DNA from: CAYGTS01 sp964352905 | GTDB taxonomy: Bacteria; Pseudomonadota; Gammaproteobacteria; JAHCLG01 | Assembly (NCBI GenBank): GCA_964352905.1 | Contig: CAYGTS010000026.1 | Span: 1 to 22,959, forward strand | Length of the DNA: 22,959 nucleotides | Direction: 5' to 3' | Part shown: piece after piece, positions 1-7,824 of the stretch | Numbering within the stretch: the first letter of the stretch is position 1 | How the letters are laid out: each line of letters starts with the position of its first letter | The notes under the pieces: generated by a model | Told to the model about the DNA's origin: nothing | Seen by the model: only the letters and a program-made list of their open reading frames with translations | The model's database searches: none | Program-made: the position numbers and the translations under genes

Positions 1-36
1 TCGGTAAATTCACCTTCAAATTTACTGAATAGTTAC
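1..36 (+). repeat. R1 family element, right end only (cut by window start)
   Basis: This matches the last 36 bases of the complete R1 copy at 15161-15363 with few differences and ends in the 11-bp terminal repeat TGAATAGTTAC (26-36). The rest lies left of the window. Another R1 copy begins only 7 bases later, so two copies lie head to tail beyond the 3' end of rpoN. Confidence 0.75.
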
Positions 37-43
37 AAATTTG

Positions 44-203
44 GTAACTATTCACTCTGTAGATGGGAACGTCCATATTTGGGCTAAAAACGGCGAAAAT
101 CTTTTATCGAAATGCTCATGTATAACTCATACACTGCGCTTTCTCAAAAATATTTTTGTAGTTGTTCGCCAAATCTGAACGTTCTCAGTAAATTCATAGT
201 TAA
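44..203 (+). repeat. R1 family MITE-like element, degenerate copy at the rpoN stop
   Basis: It starts with the perfect R1 end GTAACTATTCA (44-54) and follows the R1 consensus through the GGGAACG core and the left arm of the internal hairpin. The right hairpin arm is decayed (about 150-168). Near its right end about 17 bases found in other copies are missing, so it closes with ATAGTTAA. That end overlaps the rpoN stop codon (200-202). No 8-bp duplication flanks it, so it is an old or rearranged copy. Confidence 0.75.
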
Positions 204-1630
204 ATTTTCTTATTAGATATTAAAATTTTACGTTCGAAAGAGGCGGGGATCCCCATCTCTTCGCGATACTTAGAAATCGTACGCCTCGCAATGTTAATGC
301 CTTGTTTTTTCAAGTGCTGTAAAATTTTATGATCGCTTAACGGTTTGTGTTGATCTTCATTAGCAATCATTTTTTTGATCATAGCACGAATTGCAATCGA
401 AGAGCAGTCTTGACCCGCATTTGTATTGAGATGACTAGAGAAAAAATATTTTAATTCAAACACACCTTGCGGTGTTAAAATATATTTCTGCGTGGTTACG
501 CGTGAAATCGTGGATTCGTGTAAATCCAATTCATCGGCAATGTTTTGTAACGTTAAGGGTTTCATGGCCTCTTGGCCGTGTTCCAGAAACGCCATTTGGT
601 GTTTAATGATGGCTTGTGTGACCCGTATCAGTGTTTCGTTGCGGTGAGCGATGCTTTTAACAAAGTATTTGGCTTCTTGCAGGTAGTGATGCAAAAATTC
701 ATAATCCGCTTGATTTTTTTTAGGAATCAACGCTGCATAACTTGTATTAACTTGCAATTGTGGTAAAGCATCTGGGTTAAATTGTACGCGCCATTTTCCT
801 TCATGTTTCGCCACAATCAGATCCGGGATCACCGATTCGATATTCTCATTAGCAATCACGCTGCCGGGCTTAGGCTTAAGGGTTTTAATTAAATTAATCA
901 CTGCTGCTAATTGTGGCTCTCGTAATTTAGTGAGCTTCATGATTTGAGAGTAATCATGCACGGCTAATAAATCTAAATGATTTTGAACAATCGCCATGGT
1001 TTGAGCAAGATAAGCTATTGTTTCGGGTAATGGTTTTAATTGTAATAACAAGCATTCTTTTAAATTACGCGCACCAACGCCAATTGGATCCAAACTTTGA
1101 ATAAATTTTAATACCATGGCAATTTCATCAAGATCAATTTCGAGATTGTCGCCTAAACTCGTTTTAATTTCTTCCAATGAGGTTGTTAAAAAACCATCGT
1201 CATTAATCGAATCGATAATCGCCATTGCAATCATATTTTCAGTTTCAGATAAATGTGATAAATTAATTTGCCATTTCAGATGATCTTGTAAATTAGTTGT
1301 GATAGCGCCTTGCACTTCGAACGTTTGTGACTCAGTATCCATGGGGGTATTAGCGGTGGGATACAGATCATCCCAACTTAAATCATTAGCTAATTCACCC
1401 ATATTGTTTTCCGTATCTAAATCAATACTATTATCATTTTTAGCTTCAATCACACCGTTAAAAGTTTCAAGACTCTGGGTGAGAGGCTCTTCGATATAAT
1501 CTAAGAGTGGATTTAGCTGAATAGCCTTGATAATTTCTTGGCGAATTTCATTGCTTGATAATTGCAAGAGTTTAATCGACTGCTGTAAGTGCGGCGTAAG
1601 AGCAAGTTTTTTTTGTAGTGCGGCTTTCAT
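200..1630 (-). CDS. rpoN: RNA polymerase sigma-54 factor RpoN
   Basis: 476 residues, the usual family length. Seen in order: a Gln/Leu-rich N-terminal activator-responsive region (about residues 1-50, with LTPHLQQSIKLLQL), an acidic linker, the core-binding region, a helix-turn-helix near LDLHESTISRVTTQKY, and the RpoN box ARRTISKYRE at 448-457 that reads the -24 promoter element. Sigma-54 directs core polymerase to -24/-12 promoters and needs an AAA+ activator. An AAGGA lies 11 bases before the ATG. It follows lptB on the same strand, the usual gammaproteobacterial order, but after a 253-bp gap carrying an R2 element. The tail after the RpoN box (about 19 residues) ends inside R1 element sequence, so the last residues and stop may derive from an insertion. 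Confidence 0.97.
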   Translation of the reverse strand: MKAALQKKLALTPHLQQSIKLLQLSSNEIRQEIIKAIQLNPLLDYIEEPLTQSLETFNGVIEAKNDNSIDLDTENNMGELANDLSWDDLYPTANTPMDTESQTFEVQGAITTNLQDHLKWQINLSHLSETENMIAMAIIDSINDDGFLTTSLEEIKTSLGDNLEIDLDEIAMVLKFIQSLDPIGVGARNLKECLLLQLKPLPETIAYLAQTMAIVQNHLDLLAVHDYSQIMKLTKLREPQLAAVINLIKTLKPKPGSVIANENIESVIPDLIVAKHEGKWRVQFNPDALPQLQVNTSYAALIPKKNQADYEFLHHYLQEAKYFVKSIAHRNETLIRVTQAIIKHQMAFLEHGQEAMKPLTLQNIADELDLHESTISRVTTQKYILTPQGVFELKYFFSSHLNTNAGQDCSSIAIRAMIKKMIANEDQHKPLSDHKILQHLKKQGINIARRTISKYREEMGIPASFERKILISNKKI

Positions 1631-1797
1631 AGGCAGGTTATCCTTCTTTAAGACGCTTACTATCAGTGTAGTTCATTTCTTTTTTATATGGGGATTTTGG
1701 CATGATTTTAAAGGGAGTAGAGGCAGTGAAGTGCTAAACTTTTTTAAAAAATTAATTAAATTCAGTTAATTACATGAGGTAGCGTTAATCAAATATC

Positions 1798-1881
1798 AGC
1801 GATTCCCGCCATAATGTCTGATTATTCAAGAACAGTCAGATTGCCCAAATATGGCTGTTCCCAGCTACAGCGGGATTTGCT
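1798..1881. repeat. R2 family MITE-like element, short form without internal hairpin
   Basis: 84 bp with inverted ends AGCGATTCCCG (1798-1808) and CGGGATTTGCT (1871-1881). The flanking 11-mers AATCAAATATC (1787-1797) and GATCAAATATA (1882-1892) share a 9-bp identical core, an aged target duplication. The right flank contains the lptB stop, so it inserted at the 3' end of lptB. Compared with the 170-bp copy at 15481-15650 it lacks the 86-bp internal hairpin. It occupies part of the 253-bp lptB-rpoN gap; nothing else is evident there beyond weak AT-rich promoter-like sequence. Confidence 0.8.
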
Positions 1882-1883
1882 GA

Positions 1884-2609
1884 TCAAATATAAAAATCAT
1901 CGCCTAAATACACTTCACGTACTTGTTTATTGGCCAAAATCACTTCTGGGGTGCCAGATTCGATCAGACACCCGGCATTCATGATGTAGGCGCGTTGGCA
2001 AATATCTAATGTTTCACGCACGTTATGATCGGTAATTAAAATGCCAATGTTACGTTCACTTAAATGCTTAATGATTTGTTTAATATCAATCACCGAAATC
2101 GGATCAACACCGGCAAACGGTTCATCCAGTAAAATAAACTCAGGTTCCATGGCAAGCGCTCTAGCAATTTCAACGCGGCGGCGCTCCCCTCCGGAGAGGC
2201 TCATGCCTTTGCTATCACGAATATGCGTGATGTGAAATTCTTCTAACAATTCATCGCGCTTTTGCTCACGCGCCGATTTAGATAATTCTTTGCGTAATTC
2301 TAAAATTGCCATAATATTATCTGCAACCGATAGTTTACGAAATACCGATGCTTCTTGTGGCAAATAGCCAATGCCTAGTTGTGCGCGTTTATGCATGGGC
2401 GCAAGAGTAATATCACGATCATTTAAAAAAACGTGTCCTTGATCAACTGCTACTAATCCTACAATCATATAAAAACACGTGGTTTTACCCGCACCATTCG
2501 GGCCTAATAATCCCACGATTTCTTTGTTTTGAATTTGCAGTGAGACATTGTTAACCACTTGGCGTTGTTTATACTGTTTAACAAGGTTTTGTGCTTTTAA
2601 AATAGTCAT
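1884..2609 (-). CDS. lptB: LPS export ABC transporter ATP-binding protein LptB
   Basis: 241 residues, the family length. Seen: Walker A GPNGAGKTT (36-44), signature LSGGE (138-142), Walker B ending LLDEP (160-164), and switch His195 in ITDHN. LptB dimers power LptFG, which extracts LPS from the inner membrane onto the LptC-LptA-LptD bridge. The ATG overlaps the lptA stop by four bases (2606-2609), indicating translational coupling. The last codons overlap the 11-bp target duplication of the R2 element just downstream. Confidence 0.97.
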   Translation of the reverse strand: MTILKAQNLVKQYKQRQVVNNVSLQIQNKEIVGLLGPNGAGKTTCFYMIVGLVAVDQGHVFLNDRDITLAPMHKRAQLGIGYLPQEASVFRKLSVADNIMAILELRKELSKSAREQKRDELLEEFHITHIRDSKGMSLSGGERRRVEIARALAMEPEFILLDEPFAGVDPISVIDIKQIIKHLSERNIGILITDHNVRETLDICQRAYIMNAGCLIESGTPEVILANKQVREVYLGDDFYI

Positions 2610-3121
2610 AGCGGTAATTCCGTTTTATGGTTGCGATCAGGTTTGACAATGATGCGTGTTTGCTGATTTTTACCAGGAAAAGTTTTAAGGATTTTCTTGT
2701 TTAAATCATAGCTTAAATGATCAGCACTAAAACGATTTTCACCCTGCGTTACAATTGCATTACCTTGCAGGGTAATTAAATTTTTTAGCTTTGAGTACGT
2801 CATGTTATTCGCAGTTGCAACTATTTGTGGTTGTTTGGGATCATTAATCGTTACAAATTTTGCAGGTGTGCCGTAAGCAATCGCTTGTTGTAAATGTTTA
2901 TTTTTATCGATCAATAAAATCATTTTATTGGCATGGATTATCGTGCTACCTTGCTGCATAATAACATGCCCTGTGAAAATACCTTTGCCAATTTGGTGGT
3001 AAAACACTGCATGATCAGCTTTAATACTAACAGGTTTGTTATTATTGCTGGTGAGTGCAAAATTTAGTGCTGGGATTAATAAGAGTATGAAGGTAAGGCG
3101 TATTTTATTTTGCCGGCACAT
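2606..3121 (-). CDS. lptA: LPS transport periplasmic protein LptA
   Basis: 171 residues from the ATG at 3121; a GTG at 3130 would add three. The N-terminus (MCRQNKIR, then a hydrophobic stretch to about residue 22) is a signal peptide. The mature part follows the LptA/OstA beta-jellyroll pattern, with KPVSIKADHAVFYHQIGKGIFTG-like strands followed by GHVIMQQG and GNAIVTQGENRFSAD. LptA forms the periplasmic bridge for LPS between LptC and LptD. The start overlaps the end of lptC and the stop overlaps lptB, all within one operon. Confidence 0.93.
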   Translation of the reverse strand: MCRQNKIRLTFILLLIPALNFALTSNNNKPVSIKADHAVFYHQIGKGIFTGHVIMQQGSTIIHANKMILLIDKNKHLQQAIAYGTPAKFVTINDPKQPQIVATANNMTYSKLKNLITLQGNAIVTQGENRFSADHLSYDLNKKILKTFPGKNQQTRIIVKPDRNHKTELPL

Positions 3122-3665
3122 AAAAACCACTCACATTGGATAATAGTTGAATTGTGCCTTTATTCAAATCAGCATGCATGCCAGTGCCTGCGATAGTGTT
3201 ATCACCTTGTTGCATTTGTACCGGTTTATTGGTTTGCGCTAATTTTTGCTTGGGGTAAAGCGTAATCGATTCTGTTGTGGCAACCGTGGCTGGATTTTTA
3301 CTGGTAGCAGCTTGTTGCAATTTCACGGCATTCACCAAGGTAATTTTATTAAAATGATTGTTAATATGCGCCACCTTTGCCGTAATATTCCAAGGAGGTT
3401 GTTGGTTTTGCGCAACGATTAAATGTGGTTGATACACATTGGCTGATTTATTTTGGGTAAAATAAGTAATGCGCGGTGATAATAAACGGTATTGAACCTG
3501 GCCTTGTAAATTAAATTTTACCATTGTTACATCTTGCATGACTAATTGTGGATCTGAAGAAGGTTGTGCTGGTGCGGTGTTATGATCCGTCATGCGCCAC
3601 CATAATACGGCGCTTATCAAGACCAAGCTTAATAAAAATAAATTAATAAAATTGCTTTTACTCAT
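3105..3665 (-). CDS. lptC: LPS export protein LptC
   Basis: 186 residues with one N-terminal membrane segment (about 6-23, NLFLLSLVLISAVLWW), followed by a periplasmic domain with the LptC-type strands MVKFNLQGQVQYRLLSPRI and HYNDxTL-like VAHINNHFNKITLVN. LptC anchors the LptA bridge to LptBFG. Sequence identity in this family is low, so the call rests on topology, length and position between kdsC and lptA. The ATG overlaps the kdsC stop by four bases (3662-3665). Confidence 0.93.
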   Translation of the reverse strand: MSKSNFINLFLLSLVLISAVLWWRMTDHNTAPAQPSSDPQLVMQDVTMVKFNLQGQVQYRLLSPRITYFTQNKSANVYQPHLIVAQNQQPPWNITAKVAHINNHFNKITLVNAVKLQQAATSKNPATVATTESITLYPKQKLAQTNKPVQMQQGDNTIAGTGMHADLNKGTIQLLSNVSGFYVPAK

Positions 3666-4198
3666 AAATAGGTTTTCTCAATTTCGGGCATTAAGCCTTT
3701 CGCTTCGAGAATCAAATCACAGGCTTCACGCACAGCGCCATCGCCACCACGCCGTTGCAAAACCCAATCAGCATGTTTTTGAATCAACGCATGCGCATTC
3801 GCTGGCGCAAAACTTAACGCAACGCGTTGCATGACGGCTAAATCCGGTAAATCATCACCAATATAGGCGCATTGTTTGCTATTTAGATTTAAGCTTGCTA
3901 ATAAGGTTTCAAAATCATGTAATTTATTGCAGCTGCCTAAATAAACCTGTTTAATATTTAATTCGTGTAAACGTTTGCTAACACTGGTTGATTCACGACT
4001 GCTAATGATCGCCACTTCGATATGATATTGTTTTAATAACTTTAAACCTAAACCATCATGTACGTGAAAACATTTTACTTCACGCTCTTGATCATCGTAA
4101 ATAATTAAATTATTCGTTAGCACACCATCGACATCGCAAATTAATAATTTAATGTCTTGGCAGAGTAGCTTGATCTCAGCAAAGGATTTGGTCGCCAT
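3662..4198 (-). CDS. kdsC: 3-deoxy-D-manno-octulosonate 8-phosphate phosphatase KdsC
   Basis: 178 residues. The HAD phosphatase motif CDVDGVLT gives nucleophile Asp22 and Asp24; the later metal-binding motif is IGDDLPD (Asp115-Asp116). The C-terminal GGDGAVREACDLIL is typical of KdsC. It hydrolyses Kdo-8-phosphate to Kdo in the cytoplasm for LPS inner core synthesis. It starts two bases after the kdsD stop, so the two Kdo genes are cotranscribed. Confidence 0.96.
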   Translation of the reverse strand: MATKSFAEIKLLCQDIKLLICDVDGVLTNNLIIYDDQEREVKCFHVHDGLGLKLLKQYHIEVAIISSRESTSVSKRLHELNIKQVYLGSCNKLHDFETLLASLNLNSKQCAYIGDDLPDLAVMQRVALSFAPANAHALIQKHADWVLQRRGGDGAVREACDLILEAKGLMPEIEKTYL

Positions 4199-4200
4199 GG

Positions 4201-5193
4201 TTATACGACTCCTGCTTGCAGCAAATCGTGAATATGAACCGCACCGATTAGTTGATTTTTAGCGTTAGTGACTAACAGGCAGGTAATTTTATATTCTTCC
4301 ATAATATTTAATGCTTTGGCTGCTAACATACTAGGTTGAATCGTTTTAGCGTGCTTGGTCATGCAATCTTTAATTAAAACCTGATGAACATCAACACCTT
4401 TATCGAGTGTGCGGCGTAAATCGCCATCGGTATAAACACCCAGTAACTGATCATCGTGATCAACCACAGCGGTCATCCCTAGGCCTTTACGTGACATTTC
4501 CACTAATGTATCGGCTAACAACATATCAGGATAAACACGCGGTAGTGCTTGCTCGGTGCGCATGATGCTATCAATATGAATTAATAAACGCTTGCCTAAG
4601 CGCCCACTTGGATGCGAAAAAGCAAAATCTTGCTCAGTAAAACCACGTGCTTCTAAGAGCGCAATTGCCAGTGCATCACCCATCACCAAAGCGGCAGTGG
4701 TGCTGGCGGTGGGCGCTAGGCCTAACGGGCAGGCTTCTTTAGCGACACTAACATCAATATTAACATCAGCAGTGGCAGCAATGATCGATTGTGAATTGCC
4801 GGTTAACGCAATGAGTTTTATCCCTAAGCGTTCAATTAGTGGTAACAACGTCATGATTTCAGTGGTGGTGCCTGAATTAGATAGCGCTAATACGACGTCT
4901 TTACTGGTAATCATGCCAAAATCACCATGACCGGCTTCTGCAGGATGCATAAAGAAGGCGGGACTACCGGTACTGGCAAAGGTTGCAGCGACTTTACGCG
5001 CAATATGCCCCGATTTGCCCATTCCTGTGACAACAATGCGGCCTTGGCAATGCAGTAAAATGTCGCAGGCTTTGCTAAAGTCGTGATCGATGCGCGACTT
5101 AAGTGCTTGAATAGCTTGTAATTCAGTTTCAATAACCGCTAACCCTAAGGCTTTAAATTGATGTTTAGGCGTGGTGGTTAATGCCTCACTCAT
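4201..5193 (-). CDS. kdsD: Arabinose-5-phosphate isomerase KdsD
   Basis: 330 residues: a SIS sugar-isomerase domain (about 40-200) followed by two CBS domains (about 210-265 and 275-330). The residues aligned with the E. coli active site (Lys59, Glu111, Glu152, His193) are present at Lys60, Glu112, Glu153 and His194. It converts ribulose-5-phosphate to arabinose-5-phosphate, the first Kdo precursor. It is the first gene of the kdsD-kdsC-lptC-lptA-lptB run, with AGAGGA seven bases before the ATG. It is divergent from the AbiE-type module. Confidence 0.96.
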   Translation of the reverse strand: MSEALTTTPKHQFKALGLAVIETELQAIQALKSRIDHDFSKACDILLHCQGRIVVTGMGKSGHIARKVAATFASTGSPAFFMHPAEAGHGDFGMITSKDVVLALSNSGTTTEIMTLLPLIERLGIKLIALTGNSQSIIAATADVNIDVSVAKEACPLGLAPTASTTAALVMGDALAIALLEARGFTEQDFAFSHPSGRLGKRLLIHIDSIMRTEQALPRVYPDMLLADTLVEMSRKGLGMTAVVDHDDQLLGVYTDGDLRRTLDKGVDVHQVLIKDCMTKHAKTIQPSMLAAKALNIMEEYKITCLLVTNAKNQLIGAVHIHDLLQAGVV

Positions 5194-5226
5194 CTTAGTC
5201 CTCTTTTATAATCATAAAATCGGTAC

Positions 5227-5232
5227 ATTCTA
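5227..5232 (-). promoter_or_regulatory. Candidate -10 element for the kdsD-lpt operon
   Basis: On the minus strand this reads TAGAAT, 34 bases upstream of the kdsD ATG, in the 150-bp divergent gap. No good -35 sits at 16-18 bp spacing, so this is only a candidate. Confidence 0.35.
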
Positions 5233-5302
5233 GCAAAAAATTGGTTAAAGTGCTCGTTTCTGTGAGCCCTAATTATTAGCTGGTATTTTTATAAGGGTGG
5301 GC

Positions 5303-5308
5303 TATAAT
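5303..5308 (+). promoter_or_regulatory. Candidate -10 element for the AbiE-type operon
   Basis: A perfect TATAAT lies 35 bases before the ATG at 5344. The -35 region is poor (TGGTAT at 16-bp spacing). The short leader and lack of a clear Shine-Dalgarno suggest weak translation of the first gene. Confidence 0.4.
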
Positions 5309-5343
5309 GCTAGTAAGTGACAAATATGTAATTTATTAGACTT

Positions 5344-6102
5344 ATGGAAACCAGCCCCAAAGCATTAGTTGAGCTTTTTCATCTCATGTTTTTGCGTCAA
5401 TTTAATATGCAAATTGATGCGAGCCTCTATGCCATCAAGGGTGGTTGTAATTTACGCTTTTTTTTTGGAAGCATACGCTATTCAGAAGATTTAGATCTCG
5501 ATATTTGCACGATTGCACAGGGGACGCTGCAAAATAAAGTGGATAAACTCTTAACGTCACCAATGTTGCTAAAATTATTGCAAGCTTACGGTGTTACTCA
5601 GTTAGAAATGAGTGCGCCAAAGCAAACGCCGACCACACAACGTTGGAAAATTCAATTGCACACGCAACAAGCCAGCATGCCTTATCATACAAAAATTGAA
5701 TTTTCACGACGCAATGACACGATAGAATCAGAGCTGGCCAATGTTGATTTAAAAATTTGTCAAATGTATCGATTACCTCCACTACGGCTTTCACATTATG
5801 GATTAGCCAATGCAATAAAACAAAAAGTATTAGCGTTGGCGCATCGTTCATTAACGCAAGCACGTGATATTTTTGATTTATATTTATTGCTGCATTTAGG
5901 TAAACCAAAACTCTCATTTTCTTTAAAAAAAAATACGTTAGCAGAGGCACAAGAAGCCTTGTTTTCAATTGACTTTAATGATTACAAGTCACAGGTTGTT
6001 AATTTTTTAGAGCCACAACAACAGCTTATTTTTAACAACAAAGAATACTGGTTTGATATGACGAATGAAGTGTTCCAATATTTAGCGGAATTGACGCTAT
6101 GA
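5344..6102 (+). CDS. AbiEii/AbiGii-type nucleotidyltransferase toxin
   Basis: 252 residues. The conserved features of this DNA polymerase beta-like nucleotidyltransferase family are visible: KGGCNLR (32-38), SEDLDLD (47-53) with likely metal-binding Asp49 and Asp51, KVLALAHR (161-168, fitting KLxAxxxR), and RDIFD (174-178, fitting DxxD). The family (type IV toxin-antitoxin, phage abortive infection) transfers nucleotides to targets that differ between members; the target here cannot be told. It overlaps the downstream partner by four bases (ATGA, 6099-6102). In described abiE operons the antitoxin gene usually comes first; here the nucleotidyltransferase does. All motifs are intact, so the gene is probably functional. 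Confidence 0.88.
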   Translation: METSPKALVELFHLMFLRQFNMQIDASLYAIKGGCNLRFFFGSIRYSEDLDLDICTIAQGTLQNKVDKLLTSPMLLKLLQAYGVTQLEMSAPKQTPTTQRWKIQLHTQQASMPYHTKIEFSRRNDTIESELANVDLKICQMYRLPPLRLSHYGLANAIKQKVLALAHRSLTQARDIFDLYLLLHLGKPKLSFSLKKNTLAEAQEALFSIDFNDYKSQVVNFLEPQQQLIFNNKEYWFDMTNEVFQYLAELTL

Positions 6103-6701
6103 ACTTACTAACTGCTTATCAAAAGCTGAAAATATTAGCGCCAACTTTCTTTACAAAAGAAGCGGCAAAAATTTTAAACGTGTCAGCTAATCATGCTGCG
6201 CTGATTTTACATCGATTAGCTAAACAACAAACTATAGTACATTTAACACGTGGTTGTTGGGCCTATTCTGATAATATTGATCCGCTATTATTGCCTAATG
6301 TTTTAGCGCAGCCCATGTTAGCTTATGTGTCCTTATACTCAGCACTCTATTATCATGGCATGATTGAACAAATTCCAACAACTGTATTTGCCATTTCAAA
6401 TGGAAAAACAAAATTAGTGACAACGCCTTTAGTGACAGTTTCGATTCACAGTATTAATCCTTTATTATTTACCGGTTATAATCTCTATGGAAAAAATTCG
6501 GTGCTGATGGCAACACCAGAGAAAGCATTGTTTGATACACTCTATTTAATGCCAGCAAAATCAAATTACTTTAAACGCTTGACTGAAGTTGAGTTGCCAG
6601 CAAATTTTCAACCTCAGCTATTTGAGCCATGGTTAAAACGTGTTAAAAGTGAGGGCCGATGTAATTCAATTAACGCAAATTTGGCTAAGTTGTTAGAATG
6701 A
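6099..6701 (+). CDS. AbiEi-type antitoxin / winged-helix regulator
   Basis: 200 residues. An N-terminal winged-helix region (about 10-60, FFTKEAAKILNVSANHAALILHRL by pattern) is followed by the AbiEi-type domain with SLYSALYYHGMIEQ (about 79-92) and a later ATPEKALFDTLYL segment typical of COG5340-like proteins. In characterised pairs this protein represses the operon and neutralises the nucleotidyltransferase without binding it (type IV). Translational coupling through the ATGA overlap fits a matched pair. A strong terminator follows four bases after the stop. Confidence 0.85.
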   Translation: MNLLTAYQKLKILAPTFFTKEAAKILNVSANHAALILHRLAKQQTIVHLTRGCWAYSDNIDPLLLPNVLAQPMLAYVSLYSALYYHGMIEQIPTTVFAISNGKTKLVTTPLVTVSIHSINPLLFTGYNLYGKNSVLMATPEKALFDTLYLMPAKSNYFKRLTEVELPANFQPQLFEPWLKRVKSEGRCNSINANLAKLLE

Positions 6702-6705
6702 GTCG

Positions 6706-6736
6706 CAGCGATTCTTTAAGGGAGTCGCTGTTTTTT
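6706..6736 (+). terminator. Rho-independent terminator of the AbiE-type operon
   Basis: Stem CAGCGATTC (6706-6714) pairs with GAGTCGCTG (6722-6730), nine pairs with one G-U, a seven-base loop, then six T. It insulates the AbiE-type module from the mla operon. Confidence 0.88.
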
Positions 6737-6814
6737 CTCACATTGCAACACGCATCTGGCCAATAGCATGTTGCTAGTAAATATGGTAACTTTGCATACC
6801 GAAATTAAAACAAC

Positions 6815-6995
6815 GTATCTATTCAGCAAGTTTGAAGGTGAATTGCACCGAGAACGTTCAGATTTGGAGATAAAAACGGCGAAAATATTTTTGAGAAAGC
6901 GCAGTGTATGAGTTATACATGAGCATTTCGAGAAAAGATTTTCGCCGTTTTTATCGCCAAATATGGGCGTTCCCAGCTACAGGGTGAATAGTTAC
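6815..6995 (-). repeat. R1 family MITE-like element with 8-bp target duplication, before mlaF
   Basis: 181 bp, inverted relative to the copy at 15161. Ends are GTATCTATTCA (6815-6825, one mismatch) and TGAATAGTTAC (6985-6995). Perfect direct repeats AAAACAAC flank it at 6807-6814 and 6996-7003, which fixes both boundaries. Inside, 18-bp perfect inverted arms (6869-6886 and 6938-6955) enclose a 51-nt loop. It fills most of the 313-bp gap between the AbiE-type terminator and mlaF. It lies nine bases before the mlaF Shine-Dalgarno, so any native mla promoter should be left of it (6737-6806) unless the element supplies one. Confidence 0.9.
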
Positions 6996-7014
6996 AAAAC
7001 AACTAGGAAAAACC

Positions 7015-7824
7015 GTGGCCATGCAAAATAGTGTTAATATTCAATCCCTAAGCTATCGACGTGGCTCGCGGGTGATTTTTAACAACGTTGATCTGCAAAT
7101 TGCGCAAGGCAAAATTACCGCGGTGATGGGGCCAAGTGGTGCGGGTAAAACCACTTTATTAAAAATCATTGGCGGCCAGTTACACCCCCAACAGGGGCAA
7201 GTCACGGTTTTAGGCAAAAATATTCATACGCTTTCTTCACGCAAACTGTATGCCTTGCGGCGTAATCTGGGTTTGCTCTTTCAAACTGGCGCCTTATTTA
7301 CCAATCTTAGCGTTTATGATAATGTCGCCTTCCCGTTGCGTGAGCATACCGCGCTTTCTGAAACGATGATCCGCGATATCGTACTGATGAAGTTGCAAGC
7401 GGTCGGTTTGCGCGGTGCACAGAATTTAATGCCAGCACAATTATCAGGTGGTATGGCAAGGCGGGTCGCTTTAGCACGCGCGATTGCGCTTGATCCGGAA
7501 ATCATCATGTTTGATGAACCGTTTACTGGACAAGATCCTATTGGCAAGGGCGTATTAGTGAAATTAATTAAAACAGTGAATCAAAGTTTAGGCATGACAA
7601 CGATTTTAGTCTCACACGATGTTGAGGAAACCTTAATCCTGGCTGATTACGTTTATGTCATTTCCGAAGGTGAAGTGATTGGCCATGGCAGTGCCGATGA
7701 AATTCGGCATACAGCAGATCCACGCGTTAAACAATTTATTCAAGGATTACCCGATGGCATTGTGCCGTTTCATTATCCAGCAAAACCGTATCAGGATGAT
7801 TTGTTAGCAATAGGTGCGCAATGA
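7015..7824 (+). CDS. mlaF: Phospholipid ABC transporter ATP-binding protein MlaF
   Basis: 269 residues from a GTG at 7015; an ATG at 7021 is the alternative. AGGA at 7005-7008 is better spaced for the GTG. Seen: Walker A GPSGAGKTT (39-47), signature LSGGMARR (143-150), Walker B MFDEP (165-169), and switch His201 in VSHDVEE. MlaF dimers energise the inner-membrane MlaFEDB complex, which moves phospholipids between the inner membrane and MlaC to keep outer-membrane lipid asymmetry. It leads the mla operon and overlaps mlaE by four bases. Confidence 0.96.
   Translation: MAMQNSVNIQSLSYRRGSRVIFNNVDLQIAQGKITAVMGPSGAGKTTLLKIIGGQLHPQQGQVTVLGKNIHTLSSRKLYALRRNLGLLFQTGALFTNLSVYDNVAFPLREHTALSETMIRDIVLMKLQAVGLRGAQNLMPAQLSGGMARRVALARAIALDPEIIMFDEPFTGQDPIGKGVLVKLIKTVNQSLGMTTILVSHDVEETLILADYVYVISEGEVIGHGSADEIRHTADPRVKQFIQGLPDGIVPFHYPAKPYQDDLLAIGAQ

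Noticed and set aside
6786..6790. GTAAC at 6786 as the true left end of the R1 copy before mlaF
   Set aside because: The 8-bp direct repeat AAAACAAC places the end at 6815, where GTATCTATTCA matches the terminal repeat with one change.
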